Positions 50,030 through 61,492 of a stretch of 64,000 bases of DNA are shown piece by piece (the stretch's first letter is position 1; each line of letters starts with the position of its first letter). The position numbers and the translations under genes were made by a program. Source of the DNA: Cardinalis cardinalis (Eukaryota > Chordata > Aves > Passeriformes > Cardinalidae). Under the pieces are notes generated by a model that made no database searches, had not been told where the DNA came from, and worked only from the letters and a program-made list of their open reading frames with translations. The stretch lies in assembly GCA_014549065.1 (NCBI GenBank), contig JACDOX010000172.1, positions 662,217-726,216 on the forward strand, read 5' to 3'.

Positions 50030-50278
50030 GTGGCATGAAGAAATCTGTGGTCATGTGGAATATCCCTGCCGTTTCCAAAATCCTGCTGCCAGGTTGCAAG
50101 CAGTCATTCCTTATAGAGTCTTTGCTCCCTGGTGCCTTATGGAAAGCTGTGAAGAATATTTGCTTCAACTAGTTCCCCAGTGCCTCTCAGCTGCTTATGC
50201 CACACTGGGTACCCACCCCTTTTCCAGGCTTGATGTTCTGATAGTTCCTTCCAACTTTTCCAGCCTGGGAATGGCTAG
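50030..50278 (+). CDS. AOPEP: AOPEP exon 5, ending at the GXMEN-equivalent position
   Basis: This exon has 249 bases and encodes residues 378 to 460 plus two bases of codon 461. Conserved AOPEP blocks are EYPCRFQNPAA, YRVFAP, CLSAAYATLG and HPFSRLDVLIVPSNF. The exon ends in FSSLGMA plus AG. This aligns with the place where other M1 enzymes carry the GXMEN substrate-binding motif, so AOPEP has LGMA(S/R) there instead. The acceptor is TATTTTCAG ending at 50029, after a TTTTG-rich tract. The donor is GGCTAG|GTAAAG at 50279. The catalytic HEXXH motif is expected in the next exon, beyond this window, so catalytic competence cannot be judged here. A strong inverted repeat begins 8 bases after the exon. 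Confidence 0.94.
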
Positions 50279-50285
50279 GTAAAGA

Positions 50286-50383
50286 AACTTTATAGTCTCC
50301 AATCTGCAGTATTTTGTTAGACTCTTTCTTACCAGCTAGTTAACTGGTAAGAAAGAGTGTCAAGTTGCTGTCAATATAAAGTT
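50286..50383. repeat. Imperfect inverted repeat just after AOPEP exon 5
   Basis: ACTCTTTCTTACCAG (50321-50335) pairs exactly with CTGGTAAGAAAGAGT (50344-50358) around the loop CTAGTTAA. Further out, AACTTTATA (50286-50294) pairs with TATAAAGTT (50375-50383), with unpaired bulges between. The whole hairpin spans about 98 bases and starts 8 bases after the exon. It could be a remnant of a small inverted-repeat element or simply a chance fold. Confidence 0.9.
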
Positions 50384-50769
50384 CCTGAGCTATTTTTCTT
50401 AAACCAAACTTAAAACTCTTGTTCTGACTTCATGTGAGTAGGTTTGTTTGCCTCCTTAGTGACCTTTAATTTTAGTTTTTACAGGGCATAAGGAAGGGAA
50501 ATATATCTTATGAGAAATGCAGGTGTGAATTTTTACATTTGTCAAACTGAAGTTCTTTAGCTGGTTCTGTTGATCTAAATACTTGGTGTCATTGTCTTGT
50601 TTTCTTTTGGCATTGATTTTAGCCTTATATTTTGACAGAATAGTAGTATGTTAAAATCCAAATCTAGAGTTTCTTCATAAGCATTTCCAAAGTGTGGGTT
50701 TCTAGTCAAACACTTATCTTCAGAAGCTGAAGGCAAATAGTAAGGATTATATTATCAAGTTTTCATGGA

Positions 50770-51790
50770 ATTGTGAAGGTTTTCAAGCCCGTCCAGGTAC
50801 CTCTGAATGGCATCTGTTCCCTCCAGCAATTTGACTGTACCACTTGGACTGGTGTCATCAGCAAACTGGCTGTGTGCATTTAATCCCACTGTCTGTGTCT
50901 GTTAAAAATATATGGAACTGTGCCAGTCCCATTACTGACCCCTGAGGATACCACTCATCACTGTTCTCCTCTTGGACAATGAGTTATTCACTGCAACCCT
51001 TTTGAGTGTGACAATCACACCAATTCCTTATCCCCTGCATGGTACTTCCATAAAATCCATCTCTCCATTTTAGAGACAAAGATATGGTGCAGCACAGTGT
51101 CCAATGCTTTTCATTGAAGTAGATGACATCAGTTTCTTTTCCTTTGTCCACCACTGTTGTAACCCCATCTTAGAAAGCCACCAAGCTTCTCAGGCATGAT
51201 TTCTCAGTAGTGCAGCCATGTTGGCTGTCACCAATCACCTCTTTATCTTTGATGTGCCTTAGCATAGTTTCCAGAAGGATCTGCTCCGTGGTTTGTTGGA
51301 CCTTGAGTAGAGAGTGGTTGGCCTGTAGTTCCCCAGTTCATCCTTCTCTATCTTTCTAAAAATTGGGGCTGTGTTTCCTTTTTTCCAGTCACTGGGAACT
51401 TCACTGATGCCAATAAGATCATGGCCTTGCAAGTCATGTTTGTTCCCCATGCTGCATGCATTAGCATGGAGGCTTTTAAGCTGAGCCCTTGAGGAAACTG
51501 ACTTACTGGCACAAAATTCTTTTGTGGTGCTCTTCAGGTGCCCTTGTGCTGACCTGTGACCTCTCTCCAGGCTCTGGGCATCATATGAGTGGGATGCATT
51601 TAGGTTCCCCTTCCCCAGCAACTTTAGTTTAAAGCTGTCTTCTCCAACCTGGGAAGCCTAGGACTAAAGATGTTCTTACCCTTCTCTGACCGATGGACCC
51701 CATCAGCAGGCCAGGTTTCACAAAGCAGGTCCCATGGTCCAAGTCACCAAATTCCTGGTGACTTTAACCCGTCTTATAACCTATAGCTGA
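50770..51790 (-). mobile_element. CR1 LINE, internally deleted, minus strand
   Basis: Read on the minus strand, a frame at 51621-51259 joins an endonuclease-start-like segment (LKSLHANACSMGNK, then HDLIGIS, 51471-51400) directly to the reverse transcriptase segment VPSDWKKGNTAPIFRK with GNYRP (from 51399). Further on, with frameshifts, are VIGDSQHGC and FYDGVTTVVDKG (51120-51220), the WYPQGSVMGL block (50925-50960), and the catalytic FADD codons in TTTGCTGATGAC (complement of 50855-50866). The 5' side (51630-51790) resembles CR1 sequence before ORF2, but less surely. It lies in AOPEP intron 5. Confidence 0.8.
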
Positions 51791-54700
51791 TTGGACTGGC
51801 CCTTTCAAGCTGTAAACTTTTTTTCCTACATCTTTCCTCTTGCAATCCTCTTTTGGGTTAAAAGTCGAAAATTATGTTGGCACATTTACAATATCGTATA
51901 GGTTTTAGTAGAAGTTGACTTGCTTTTAAAATTTCATTTAGATCTAGAAAATGTAAAATTTTAGCATTCAGTCACCCTTTTCTGTCATATAAGGCTCGCT
52001 GCTTTCTAGATCCCTTTTGCTGGTTACTGAGTTTTCAATCATAGTTCTTCACTCAGTGAAGGCATCAAGTTGGTTTGTGCACGTACCACAGGTTCTCCAG
52101 TTCTTTGCCTGGTGGTTTGATTTGAAGTGAGGTGTGGTACTGTGTGCCATATTCTTGAAGCCGTATGAAATTTGCTGCTGCTCAGCAGTCTTCTGTGACT
52201 TCAAAGGCATGGTACTAAAGGGTTGGCACAGGGCCTTGCTATAATTGGGAAAGAATCCAGCCATTTGACTTAGCTGTGAGATAAGAGCAGGGATCTGTGG
52301 AATCGTGCAAGGCAAGACATACAAATAGTTCAAAATTAAAGAGAAAGCAGACAGTTTTGTCTGGGCCAAAATTACAGCACAGTACAGTAGGAGAAATCTT
52401 CATTATTTAGTTGTTGATATGCTATTGCTCTATGGGAAATTTTCAGTGCCTTCTCTGCATGTACCTTTCCCAGAATTTATAGGAAAAAGGTACCTGCAGG
52501 GAATTCTATTGCAAAACCATCTGTCATTATCTGAGTCCAGACTGTGTGTTCAGAACATTATAATTGTGTTTTATTTGTGAAAGACATGAGAAAAAACTGT
52601 GCTTTTATTCCCCTATGCTTCATCTAACCACTGTCAGTTCCAAGCAATCGATATCATTGAAAATAAGGATGAAAGAAGGGGTGTGCATATTTCCTGATGC
52701 CTGTCATTTAACAGCGCATCAAGCCAAACACATTCAATTTTTTAAAAATTTAACTAATGTACGAACCAGTTAAAGGTGTTTAAATGTCAAGTTGTATTTG
52801 GGCAGGAGATTGTTAAGTGACTCATAATAGCTCATTTGTTCTTTGTTGTATGTGATTTTTCCAATAGAAGCTTCTGTGTATATAGCAAGCTACTTAAACG
52901 GTTAATTCCTATGCATGCAATGATAATTGCCTAAATTGCTTAAGCTAACAATTAAGCTGTGTGCAAATCCATGTCAAGACCCACACAAAGAAAAAAAAGT
53001 TAGCTATTACCTTGGGTTAAAAAGGTTGCTATAGTGTTTATTTTTTTATCTTCTAGTCTATCTGTAAGCAGTACAAACATAATACAGCATGCCAGCACAC
53101 AGAAGCTATTGTTATGAGAACTCTAATTGGACTCCTGTCTACCAGGGTGGGAAACAGACACGAATTTTAGTAATTATCTGAAGTATTAGGGTTATACAGA
53201 ATTTGGTGCTTTTCTTTGTTCCTCCATTAATTATACTTTGTTTTTCACATCTCAAAATGCTTCTCCTTATTTAAGAGAGATGTTTCCCCAACACATCGGA
53301 TTAGTATGAAATTATGATAGTTCTTGCACAGAATTATCTAATTAGGTGTTTTGAACTGCCTATTTCAGTGGCAGCTACTGTGGGTCAGCTGCATTTCTCT
53401 TGAAGTCTGACAGATGCATTATGAGCAAAACCATAGTTAAAAGCATATTCATTGTACTTGTGTTTTCTGTTCATATTTTCCTGTGTTTTTAAGTTTGTTA
53501 TGGACTTCTTTATGGAAATATATTTATAGAGGAAATATAAAAATAATTTCCTCTTATTTCCTATAAATATTTGAAGATGTAGTGTTGAGTTTTGCACACT
53601 TTAATTTTACACTGTTTTAATTTAATTGATTCTGTATAGTTTCTCCTAAATTCATGCTAGTAAAAGAATGATGTGGCCTATACATCTTTGTTGGTGATAT
53701 TATGTTGAACTGTACAGAAATTAAATTCATAAAGCATTGTGGGCCAAATTTAAGTAGCTTAAAAGCCGGAGATTCAATGCCTTCTCTAGAATGTTGAGAA
53801 TCTCATGAACATGTAACAGCAGTTAGCTCTTTAATTTTAAGTTCTTTCACTAGCAGAAGTGAGTGAATTGGAGTAAAAGGAATAGGGAAGTGTGTCAGAC
53901 TACAAGGCCCTAGAGATTTGAATTAGGTTGTTCATGGAAGAGATCCTTGACCATATACGGCATTGAAAGGTGAACTCAGAGAATGATGAGGTTAAAATCA
54001 GATTAAAAGTAGCTCTATATTTTGATGTTGTTGATGATATGGTACTTCCTGAGGAGTTGTTGACCCCATTGGCATTTAAATATCAGAGGTATTTCCAGTG
54101 GCAGATGCTCTCATATGAGCCAGCAGTTACACATTAACAGAGCTGAATGAAAGATTTCAGATGAAAAGTAGGGTATTCTGTGTATTCACTGGTTGTCTGG
54201 GCTCTTCAAATCAGTTCACTCCCAATCCAGTTTTGTTGATCCCACTTGAAATCCTAGTGTTCAGACATCTCTTCTCACAATTCTTTTTTTCAGAACCTGA
54301 AGAGACTCCGAATTCCTTGCTCTTTTTCATTCCCTGAAGAAAACCATTCTTTCAAGTACAGAAACTCTAACTTTTGGTGCCACCTGAGCTTGTACTTGAG
54401 ACTTTGACTTTTCTTGCAGTGTTTAACTACTTTAGGTTTTTCACAGTCACACCAATTCCTTGTGTTTCTGTGGTGTTAGAAACTGCTTAGCAGCTTTCTA
54501 TTTCTTCAGAGCAAATGTGCTAATGTTTATCTTACTCTCCTGAGAACTGTAAGCCTTTGCATCAGTTGAAATTCTCTTTTTGAAACAATGGTTTTAAAAC
54601 TTTTGTTTCCAGCACACATTGTTTGAATAATGTAAGATTACTGCTTTTTCTGTTTGAATAAATGTATTAATGTACTAGTTTTGTACTAAGTGCTAGCACA

Positions 54701-55847
54701 AGGAAATGTTCTTATCCTAGTACCATGTATAAATAACCTTTCTAGGTGCATCACGTGTTGCTGGGATCTAGAAGAGTATGATGAGGAAGGTGTCCTTTGG
54801 TATATACCACACTCCTACTTTTTCCTGAAACTCTTAGTGCTTATAGTGACTGTGGGATAGATGGACAACTGGTCTAACCCAGTTCATCTGAACTTACAGA
54901 TGATTTTACCCAGCAAAGTTAGTGAAAACAAAGAACTTCTGAGCAAGATTCTGACATTTTCAAAACAGGGTCCTAGTGTTAGATAATTTGAATTGTAGTT
55001 AGGCTCTAAAATTAGGGGCCTTATTTTCAACTCTGCTGGACACCCTTGAAACCCAAATGCGTTTGTTGATAAGGATGCTTGGAATATTTATAAATCAGGT
55101 CTGCTTGTATAGCTGACTAAATATGGATTTAGGAACCCAGCTTTAAATTCCTGTTCATAAAGATCTTACTCACTCTTCTCCTGTCATGTTAAAAAATTGT
55201 CTTTGGTATATACACCTTTCGTCTTTGAAGAAAGAATATCTGTTTCTTCAAAAAATGTTGTATCAGCAGAAGTCTTGAGTCTTTCCAGTCTATGTCACCA
55301 AGGTTGTTAACTTCTTAAACTGAAAAGAGAAAAGGCTGAAGCAACCTCTTTGATCAGTGCATCTGTAGCCATCATTTGTCTGTTCTGTATGTCCGCAGTG
55401 TTATGATGACAACTGATAAGCCTATAGAAAATCAGCCAGGACTACTGGAAAACATTCAAATGTCAAAGTTAAACGTAAATATTTTTCAGTCTTGCAGAAC
55501 TGCGTTTTACTATTTGATACTACTGTAGAGCCTTTTCTGTGTCAATACAAATGTAGACACACTTTTTTGCACATTTCTAGTTTTAATTTGATAAAATATT
55601 CACAAGAGTAATCCTTTAATATTTAGGTTATTTTTTGCATATCACTTGTTGGTTATCCACACAGAAATAATCATGTACAAAATATCAAGCAAAAAGTAAA
55701 AATATGGTGGAAGAAAAATTGAATCTTAGCTGTGATAGCAGTAAATCAGAGTATGTGGCTGTACAACACAGACATTTGGACCTAGTGCCATTTAGAAGTT
55801 GCATGAATTGACACAAAGAGGTAACCAGGGCAACCACCACTTTGCAG

Positions 55848-56188
55848 CTGAAATGCAAAGAGTAGATTTATTTCATTGACCCACTAACAACATTGGGCAG
55901 AGACCCAGAGGAACACAGGCTCTGTTAGGCTTAGTTCATCCCAGTGCAGAGACCCACAGCAAAACAGCCTCTGCTAGGCTTGGTTCGCCCGGGGGCACAG
56001 TGGGGCACCTGCTGCCCGCCACAATATATCTCATGCACACACCGCTCATTACAAGGCGTAATTTTTATGATCTTGCTCTCTCCCAGCAAGAGGCTCAAGC
56101 ATATAAAGCATTATCTCTGTGCAGGAATTCTACTTTTCCAAAGAGGTAGAGAATGAACACTAGGCATAATAAATGGAATTTTACAACA
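55848..56188 (-). mobile_element. Probable solo LTR of an endogenous retrovirus, minus strand, in intron 5
   Basis: On the minus strand from 56188 the segment starts TGTTGTAAAATTCC, has a TATA-like TTTATATGC (complement around 56101-56107) and, about 230 bases later, AATAAA (complement of 55867-55872). It is more GC-rich than its flanks in the middle. An internal tandem duplication of about 48 bases (copies start at 55898 and 55946, each with GCAGAGACCC and AGGCTTGGTTC-like ends) sits between TATA and poly(A) signal. The borders and target-site duplication are unresolved. No viral genes adjoin it. Confidence 0.5.
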
Positions 56189-57088
56189 GTGACAGTTGTA
56201 GCATTCCCGCCTGCAAGGTTATTTAGAGAGAAACTATTCTCTCCTTCTCGCCAAATCTTCTGGTTTTAACCCTTTCTTGAAGATATTTCCTGACCCTTAG
56301 CTGACGTCTGAAGTATGCTTTGTACCACTGCAATCACTGTCCTCCATCCAGCTGCCATTTTGGTATCAAAACAGGATTCAGAGTATTTGAGGTGTAATAT
56401 ATTTCCTTATTAATGTGCCTTGTTGGTCTATTAACTTATAATATTAAAACTGCCGTTTTAACAGAGAAGCCGGATGTGTGTTCTGCAGCATCAGGGGAAT
56501 TTCTTTTGATTTCTGATAGTTTTCCAAAGAGGTTTCTGAGTGCTTTTGGAAGGTGAGGTACAATATTTTCCTATCATAAGATGCTTCTCTTATGAGATAG
56601 TATCACAAGACTATAACATCTCAGTCTGAAATTACTGACCAAAGTTGGTACAAAAAAGGATGTTTTAGAACGTGTGGACTTACTTAGTTTCAAGTACGTA
56701 ACTTTACATTGTCACTATCTGTAATTTTATGAGATGAATAAAGAGTTTTAGGAGTTTAAAAATCACCTGCTACTTTTGCTGTGTGGCACATGAATTCTTA
56801 AAAGGGCTTTTGGTCATTGAAGCTGGAGAGCTGGTCGGGCTTTTTTGATGCTACTGTAGAATGGTAACTGCGTGCTTTTAAATTCTAGGATTAGAATTAT
56901 GGCAGAGCCTGTTAACATCATTATAGTTAAACGTGCCTAAGCATTTCCAATATAAACTTGTATTTCAGTGGTTTATAGCTGTAAAGCCCTGTTCCCAGCT
57001 TAATGCTGACATTTGGTGGTTTGGCTTAGGAAAAATGGGTGTGGCTATTGTACACACATGTGTGAGAGACCAGCATGTTTCTATGCAC

Positions 57089-57182
57089 ATGTATTTATAT
57101 ATATATCTATATATATACATAGTATATGTGTATGCCTAATATATATCCATACCCGCCCTTTATATATGTGCATATATAGATG
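57089..57182. repeat. (TA)n/(TATG)n microsatellite in intron 5
   Basis: TATTTATATATATATCTATA and related TATGTG/TATATC units run to GCATATATAGATG. It is interrupted by a short GC-rich patch (ACCCGCCC). Confidence 0.9.
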
Positions 57183-58329
57183 TGTAGGTAATACTAATGA
57201 TTTTATTTTTGTTATATGAGTTGCTTGGCATTTATAAAGTAAAAGTATAATTTTCCCTCAAAAGTGACCTGTTTATAGAGAGCTAGAACATGGAGAAATG
57301 AGAAAATTAATTGTCATTATTGAACACTGAGTTTGTGATTTTGAAATTAATTTTCAGAATTCTTTCTCCCTGTGTCTTACTTTATCTCTCTCAACTCTTT
57401 CCCCTACCAATAGAGATGATGACTGAAAATTACTTTTGCTTATAGATCAGTAGCAATTTAATCTATCTATTTTTTAATATTCAGGCAGCAACATTAGACC
57501 ATTCCATTTAACTTCCTGAATTATATAAATAGTAGAGTGCTCATAAATGCAGAGATTTTGCAGGTAAGAAAGAAGATAATAAATGCTGCCAACTGTTTTG
57601 AAGCCATAAGCTTAATTTTTAAAGGGCCAAAAGAAAGACGGTGTTCAAAGCAGCCACAGGCTTCTGTCATGCAATTATCTCTGATCTGACTTGCCATACC
57701 AAGTATGGGAAGCTTTCTTTGTCTCTACGATAATTACTAGTAGTCTGCAATTTACCCGCCCCACCTAGAAAGAACCTGATCCAGGTAACAGATTTTAGAT
57801 TTTAAATGTAGACTGCAAGACCAATCACACTTAAAACAAACAGAGAAATCATTAAATCCATGCATATTACTTTACCTTTTTACAATTGCCAAGTGCTAAT
57901 GATTTTTGCTGTGGCTTTGGTTTCAAGTTGAAACAAAACCCTCCCAAATTATGCAAACAAATTGGTGGCTTTATTTTCCTTTTTGTAGTTTTTTTTGTTT
58001 TGTTACCAACAGGAGTATGGTTTAAGGATCCCTAGCCCTTTTCTTTTATGAGTAGTAGTTTGAGTATTTGCTAGTGACAAGCTCAGAGGAGGCTAGGAGA
58101 AGTTATGTTCCTTAAAACCATGATATTGCTGAGCAAAAACTGCAGTCCAGCCCTTATGAGTAGTAGTGAGCAGTATGAGCAGTTGAGTGATCCATTCCTG
58201 AGCTCCATCTTTTGACTCTGGGCAGGGGAACTTTCAGGTTAGTCACAGAGAGCTGGGTAGGCAGTTTTGGTTTGCCTCTGCTCTGCTTGCCTACCCCTGG
58301 CCTGGAGCAATAGTTTTGGCTACAACTAT

Positions 58330-58720
58330 GACACCGCACTGTGCCCAGTTTTGGGCTGCATGTTTATGACAGAGACACAAAGTGAATCAGGGCTCTGCTA
58401 GCATTATTAGCAGGTAGGAGAATATGTTATATGATAAGAGGCTGATAGAGCTAGATTTGTTCAGCCTGGGAAAAGATATTACCAACTGAGACTAATCACT
58501 GTCACCTGCTACCTGAGGGCATGGTTGCAGAAAAAGAAAGCCAGAGCCATGTTCTCTCAGAAAGAGGGAAAATATATGAAGCAACATTCAAAAGTTCTAG
58601 TGATAGATTTCAGACTATATACAAGGAACCACAGTTATTATGGATAAGCACTGAAACATGTGGTCCAGGGAGCTTGTGGAACCTCCATCTCAGGAGGCAG
58701 TGAAAAGAGGCCTATTCAAG
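58330..58720 (+). mobile_element. Old CR1 LINE 3' part, plus strand
   Basis: Landmarks are spread through degraded sequence: CTGTGCCCAGTTTTGGGCTG, TTGTTCAGCCTGGGAAAAGA, GTCACCTGCTACCTGAGGG, AGCACTGAAACATGTGGTCC, AGGGAGCTTGTGGAACCTCC, ATCTCAGGAGGCAGTGAAAA. The order and spacing match the CR1 3' end, with small deletions. It is more diverged than the copy at 17680-18557. Confidence 0.75.
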
Positions 58721-61157
58721 CTTGATTTTTTTCCCCTGAGATTCCAAGCCTTCAGTGCTTTTACCTGTGCTACTCCCTTGGTTTTATATTCTGTTACAAA
58801 TGACACCTCCCCCTCCATATTACCTGTATGACTCATTCATGCTGCCATAGTACTTTGAGAGCGTTCCAACAATTAAAGTACTTTGTTTTCAGAAAATATG
58901 GGGAACTAGTAAGAATGTATTCTTATTTTACAGGTAAGTAATTAGTGGATATAGATATTACAGGAGACCTTTTGAAGAAACACATATATCCTCATTCCTT
59001 TCTCCTGTCTTCTCCCTTGCAAAGGTTAAGTAAGGAACTGTGCCCATATCTTTTGGACCTAAACCCAGTATTCTAACATTTCACAAGCCTTTCCAACCTT
59101 TTCTTGTTTGTGATAGTAGGTACTAGCTATCTTCCAAGTTTGAAAGGTATACTCCAAATTTCTGGGCTTCTAGAACTAACAAAAATCTGTCTTTAATTGG
59201 AATAACGTATGGTATTCTGGTTTTCCCTCTTTGTTTAAAAAATAATACAAGCATTTTCATTATTACCTCTAATCCTGGAAGATGCAGGTTTCACATGTAG
59301 AAGATCCAATACACCAAAAATAATAACAGCTATTGAAATTGATGATAAGGAATGGGATTTTTAGTCACAGGAGATCTAATACCCTGATAGAGGGTTCTAA
59401 TATTAGTCTTATTGCATATGGTGTCATCTTCTATGAAATGTTTTGGGAATAGACTGATTCTATTAAATTCTTTAGAATTTGATTCAGAATGTGGTTAAGC
59501 CTTTGAAAATGCCTACTAGGTACTCCTGCAGTATGATTAGTTCAAGAAAACCTGTATATATGCTATTGTGAATGCGGATAGTGGTGGCTTCATTTAGTGG
59601 TGCAAGGTTTTGTCCAATGTCAGTTTTACTCTTTGATTTAGTTGAATGAAGGAGACATATTTCTTATAATGTTTTGTGTTTTATTTTCCACTGGGAAATT
59701 GTTTTAGATGATGTACAGTTACAACATGGGACGTTTCATTAGTGATTAAATTTAAGTGTGACTATCATGATTATTTTTCTAAGTATTTTTATCTTTCTGA
59801 TGATGTATGTAGAGCTCAGACTGAACCAACAGTATAGTATTATACAAGAAAAATGGCTTTAATTATTTTCTTGTGCATCTCCCAATCCCTTAAAAAAATC
59901 CCCACAGTAAGCAAGCAAATAAAATCCTCTTGCCCCCTCTTCATCCTTCAGTTCTACAACAAGTGTTCATGCTTAGCTCTGTGAAAAAATATGAATCCAT
60001 GAGCCAAAAATCACTTATCTGTTTTAAAATATGTAATTATTTGAAATAATGTAAAAGTAATTTAAATGGCTAAATAAGTGTAAAATCTGTTCCTTCTCCA
60101 AACATATGACATGCAGTTTATGATTGAATCTGTTTTAAATTAGTGCCTATATTTTTTTTGTTTGGATTTCCACCTAATGTGTCCAAAGAAGCAATTCAAT
60201 TTTGCCCATATAATTTCAACTTCAGCAGCCAGGTAATATATGCAGATGATGGATTTTCTTATTTTTAATATAATACATTGAATGTTATGATCACAGTAAT
60301 GCTTGTGTAAATAATGATTCCTGTAAGTTCTGGGTAGATCTGTCCAACGTGAATGAGATCATAATTTGTCTGTGAAACTTCAAATTTTATGGCTAAATCG
60401 TAAAAAAATATAGAGGTGGGTGTCCCTATAAATATTTGTGCTTTTCAGCTGTTAGTTGAGATGAGGTAATAAACACTAATGTTCCTAATTTTTATGACAT
60501 ATACTGAGATATTGTTGAAAATGGGAGTTCTTGTGCAAATCTTTATTTACACTATGGTTTAGAGCTTGTTGGACAAAAAGCTGATTCGAGTGATGGCTTC
60601 CTCCTCTTATTTATTTAAAACTTCTGGCACATTGGAATAGGAATTCATTCTCTTACCTGTGATTTATGCAGATGTCGCCTTTGGTGACCGTCAGTTGTAT
60701 GCAAAGTCACTTTCTGTGAACATAGCAATTAAGCATCTTTACCTTTAGCCCTTTTTGCCTATCAAATGAAACCAGGGAACAGAGACCTGATTTTCTACTA
60801 CATGTGTCAGCTACAGGCTCTTTAGAGAGGCATGTGAAAAACTGTGTTCAGACATTTCCACTGCAATGCTAATAATGTGTATCATTGCTTCTTACACATG
60901 AAATAAGAAGATGCAGGAAAAAGAAAAGGATGGAAATAACCCCTTCATGGCATCTCCATGTTTTGATTCTAGTGTGTGTTATACTATGTTCTGAGCACAT
61001 TTGGTTTAATGATTTGACAGAGGCCTAATTACTGATTCTCTCTTGGTTTCAGCTGCAGGGGTATAGAAACTGCCAGGAGGTAGTGTGGAGGAAGGCAGAG
61101 CCATGGTTTTGAAATAGATGTGTTGTGAGGAAGATCAGAAAGAGGATAAACTGAGGG

Positions 61158-61492
61158 GAATCATAGAATCATTTAGACTGGAAAAGACTCTTAAGGTCAT
61201 TGAGTCCAATCTTTACCCTAACACTGCCAAGTCCACTAAATCATGTTCCTAAGTGTCATATCAACATATCAACATCTATTTAAAAGTAAATAGATTTTTT
61301 TAAATAGAAAACATATCTTTTAAATATCCATTGATAGCAACTCAACCACTTCTCTAGGCTGCCTGTTCTGCTGTTTAATAACCCTTCTGGTGAGGAAATT
61401 TTTCCTAATATCCAAACTAAATGTCCCCTGGCACATCTTGAGGCCATTTCTTCTTGTCCTGTTGCGTGTTACTTGGAGAGGAGATTGATGGA
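61158..61492 (-). mobile_element. CR1 LINE 3' end, minus strand
   Basis: AATCATAGAATCATTTAGAC, TGGAAAAGACTCTTAAGGTC and ATTGAGTCCAATC give the inverted tail. GGCTGCCTGTTCTGCTGTTT, GAGGAAATTTTTCCTAATAT, CCAAACTAAATGTCCCCTGG and CATCTTGAGGCCATTTCTTC continue the element. An AT-rich patch at 61255-61320 (ATATCAACATATCAACATCT and ATTTAAAAGTAAATAGA) looks like a local expansion inside it. Confidence 0.9.

Noticed and set aside
52049..52369. Minus-strand ORF of 106 codons with a faint resemblance to retroviral polymerase (FFPNYSK)
   Set aside because: The match is a few residues only, no catalytic motif or neighbouring viral frame is present, and the local composition is ordinary. A database search would decide.
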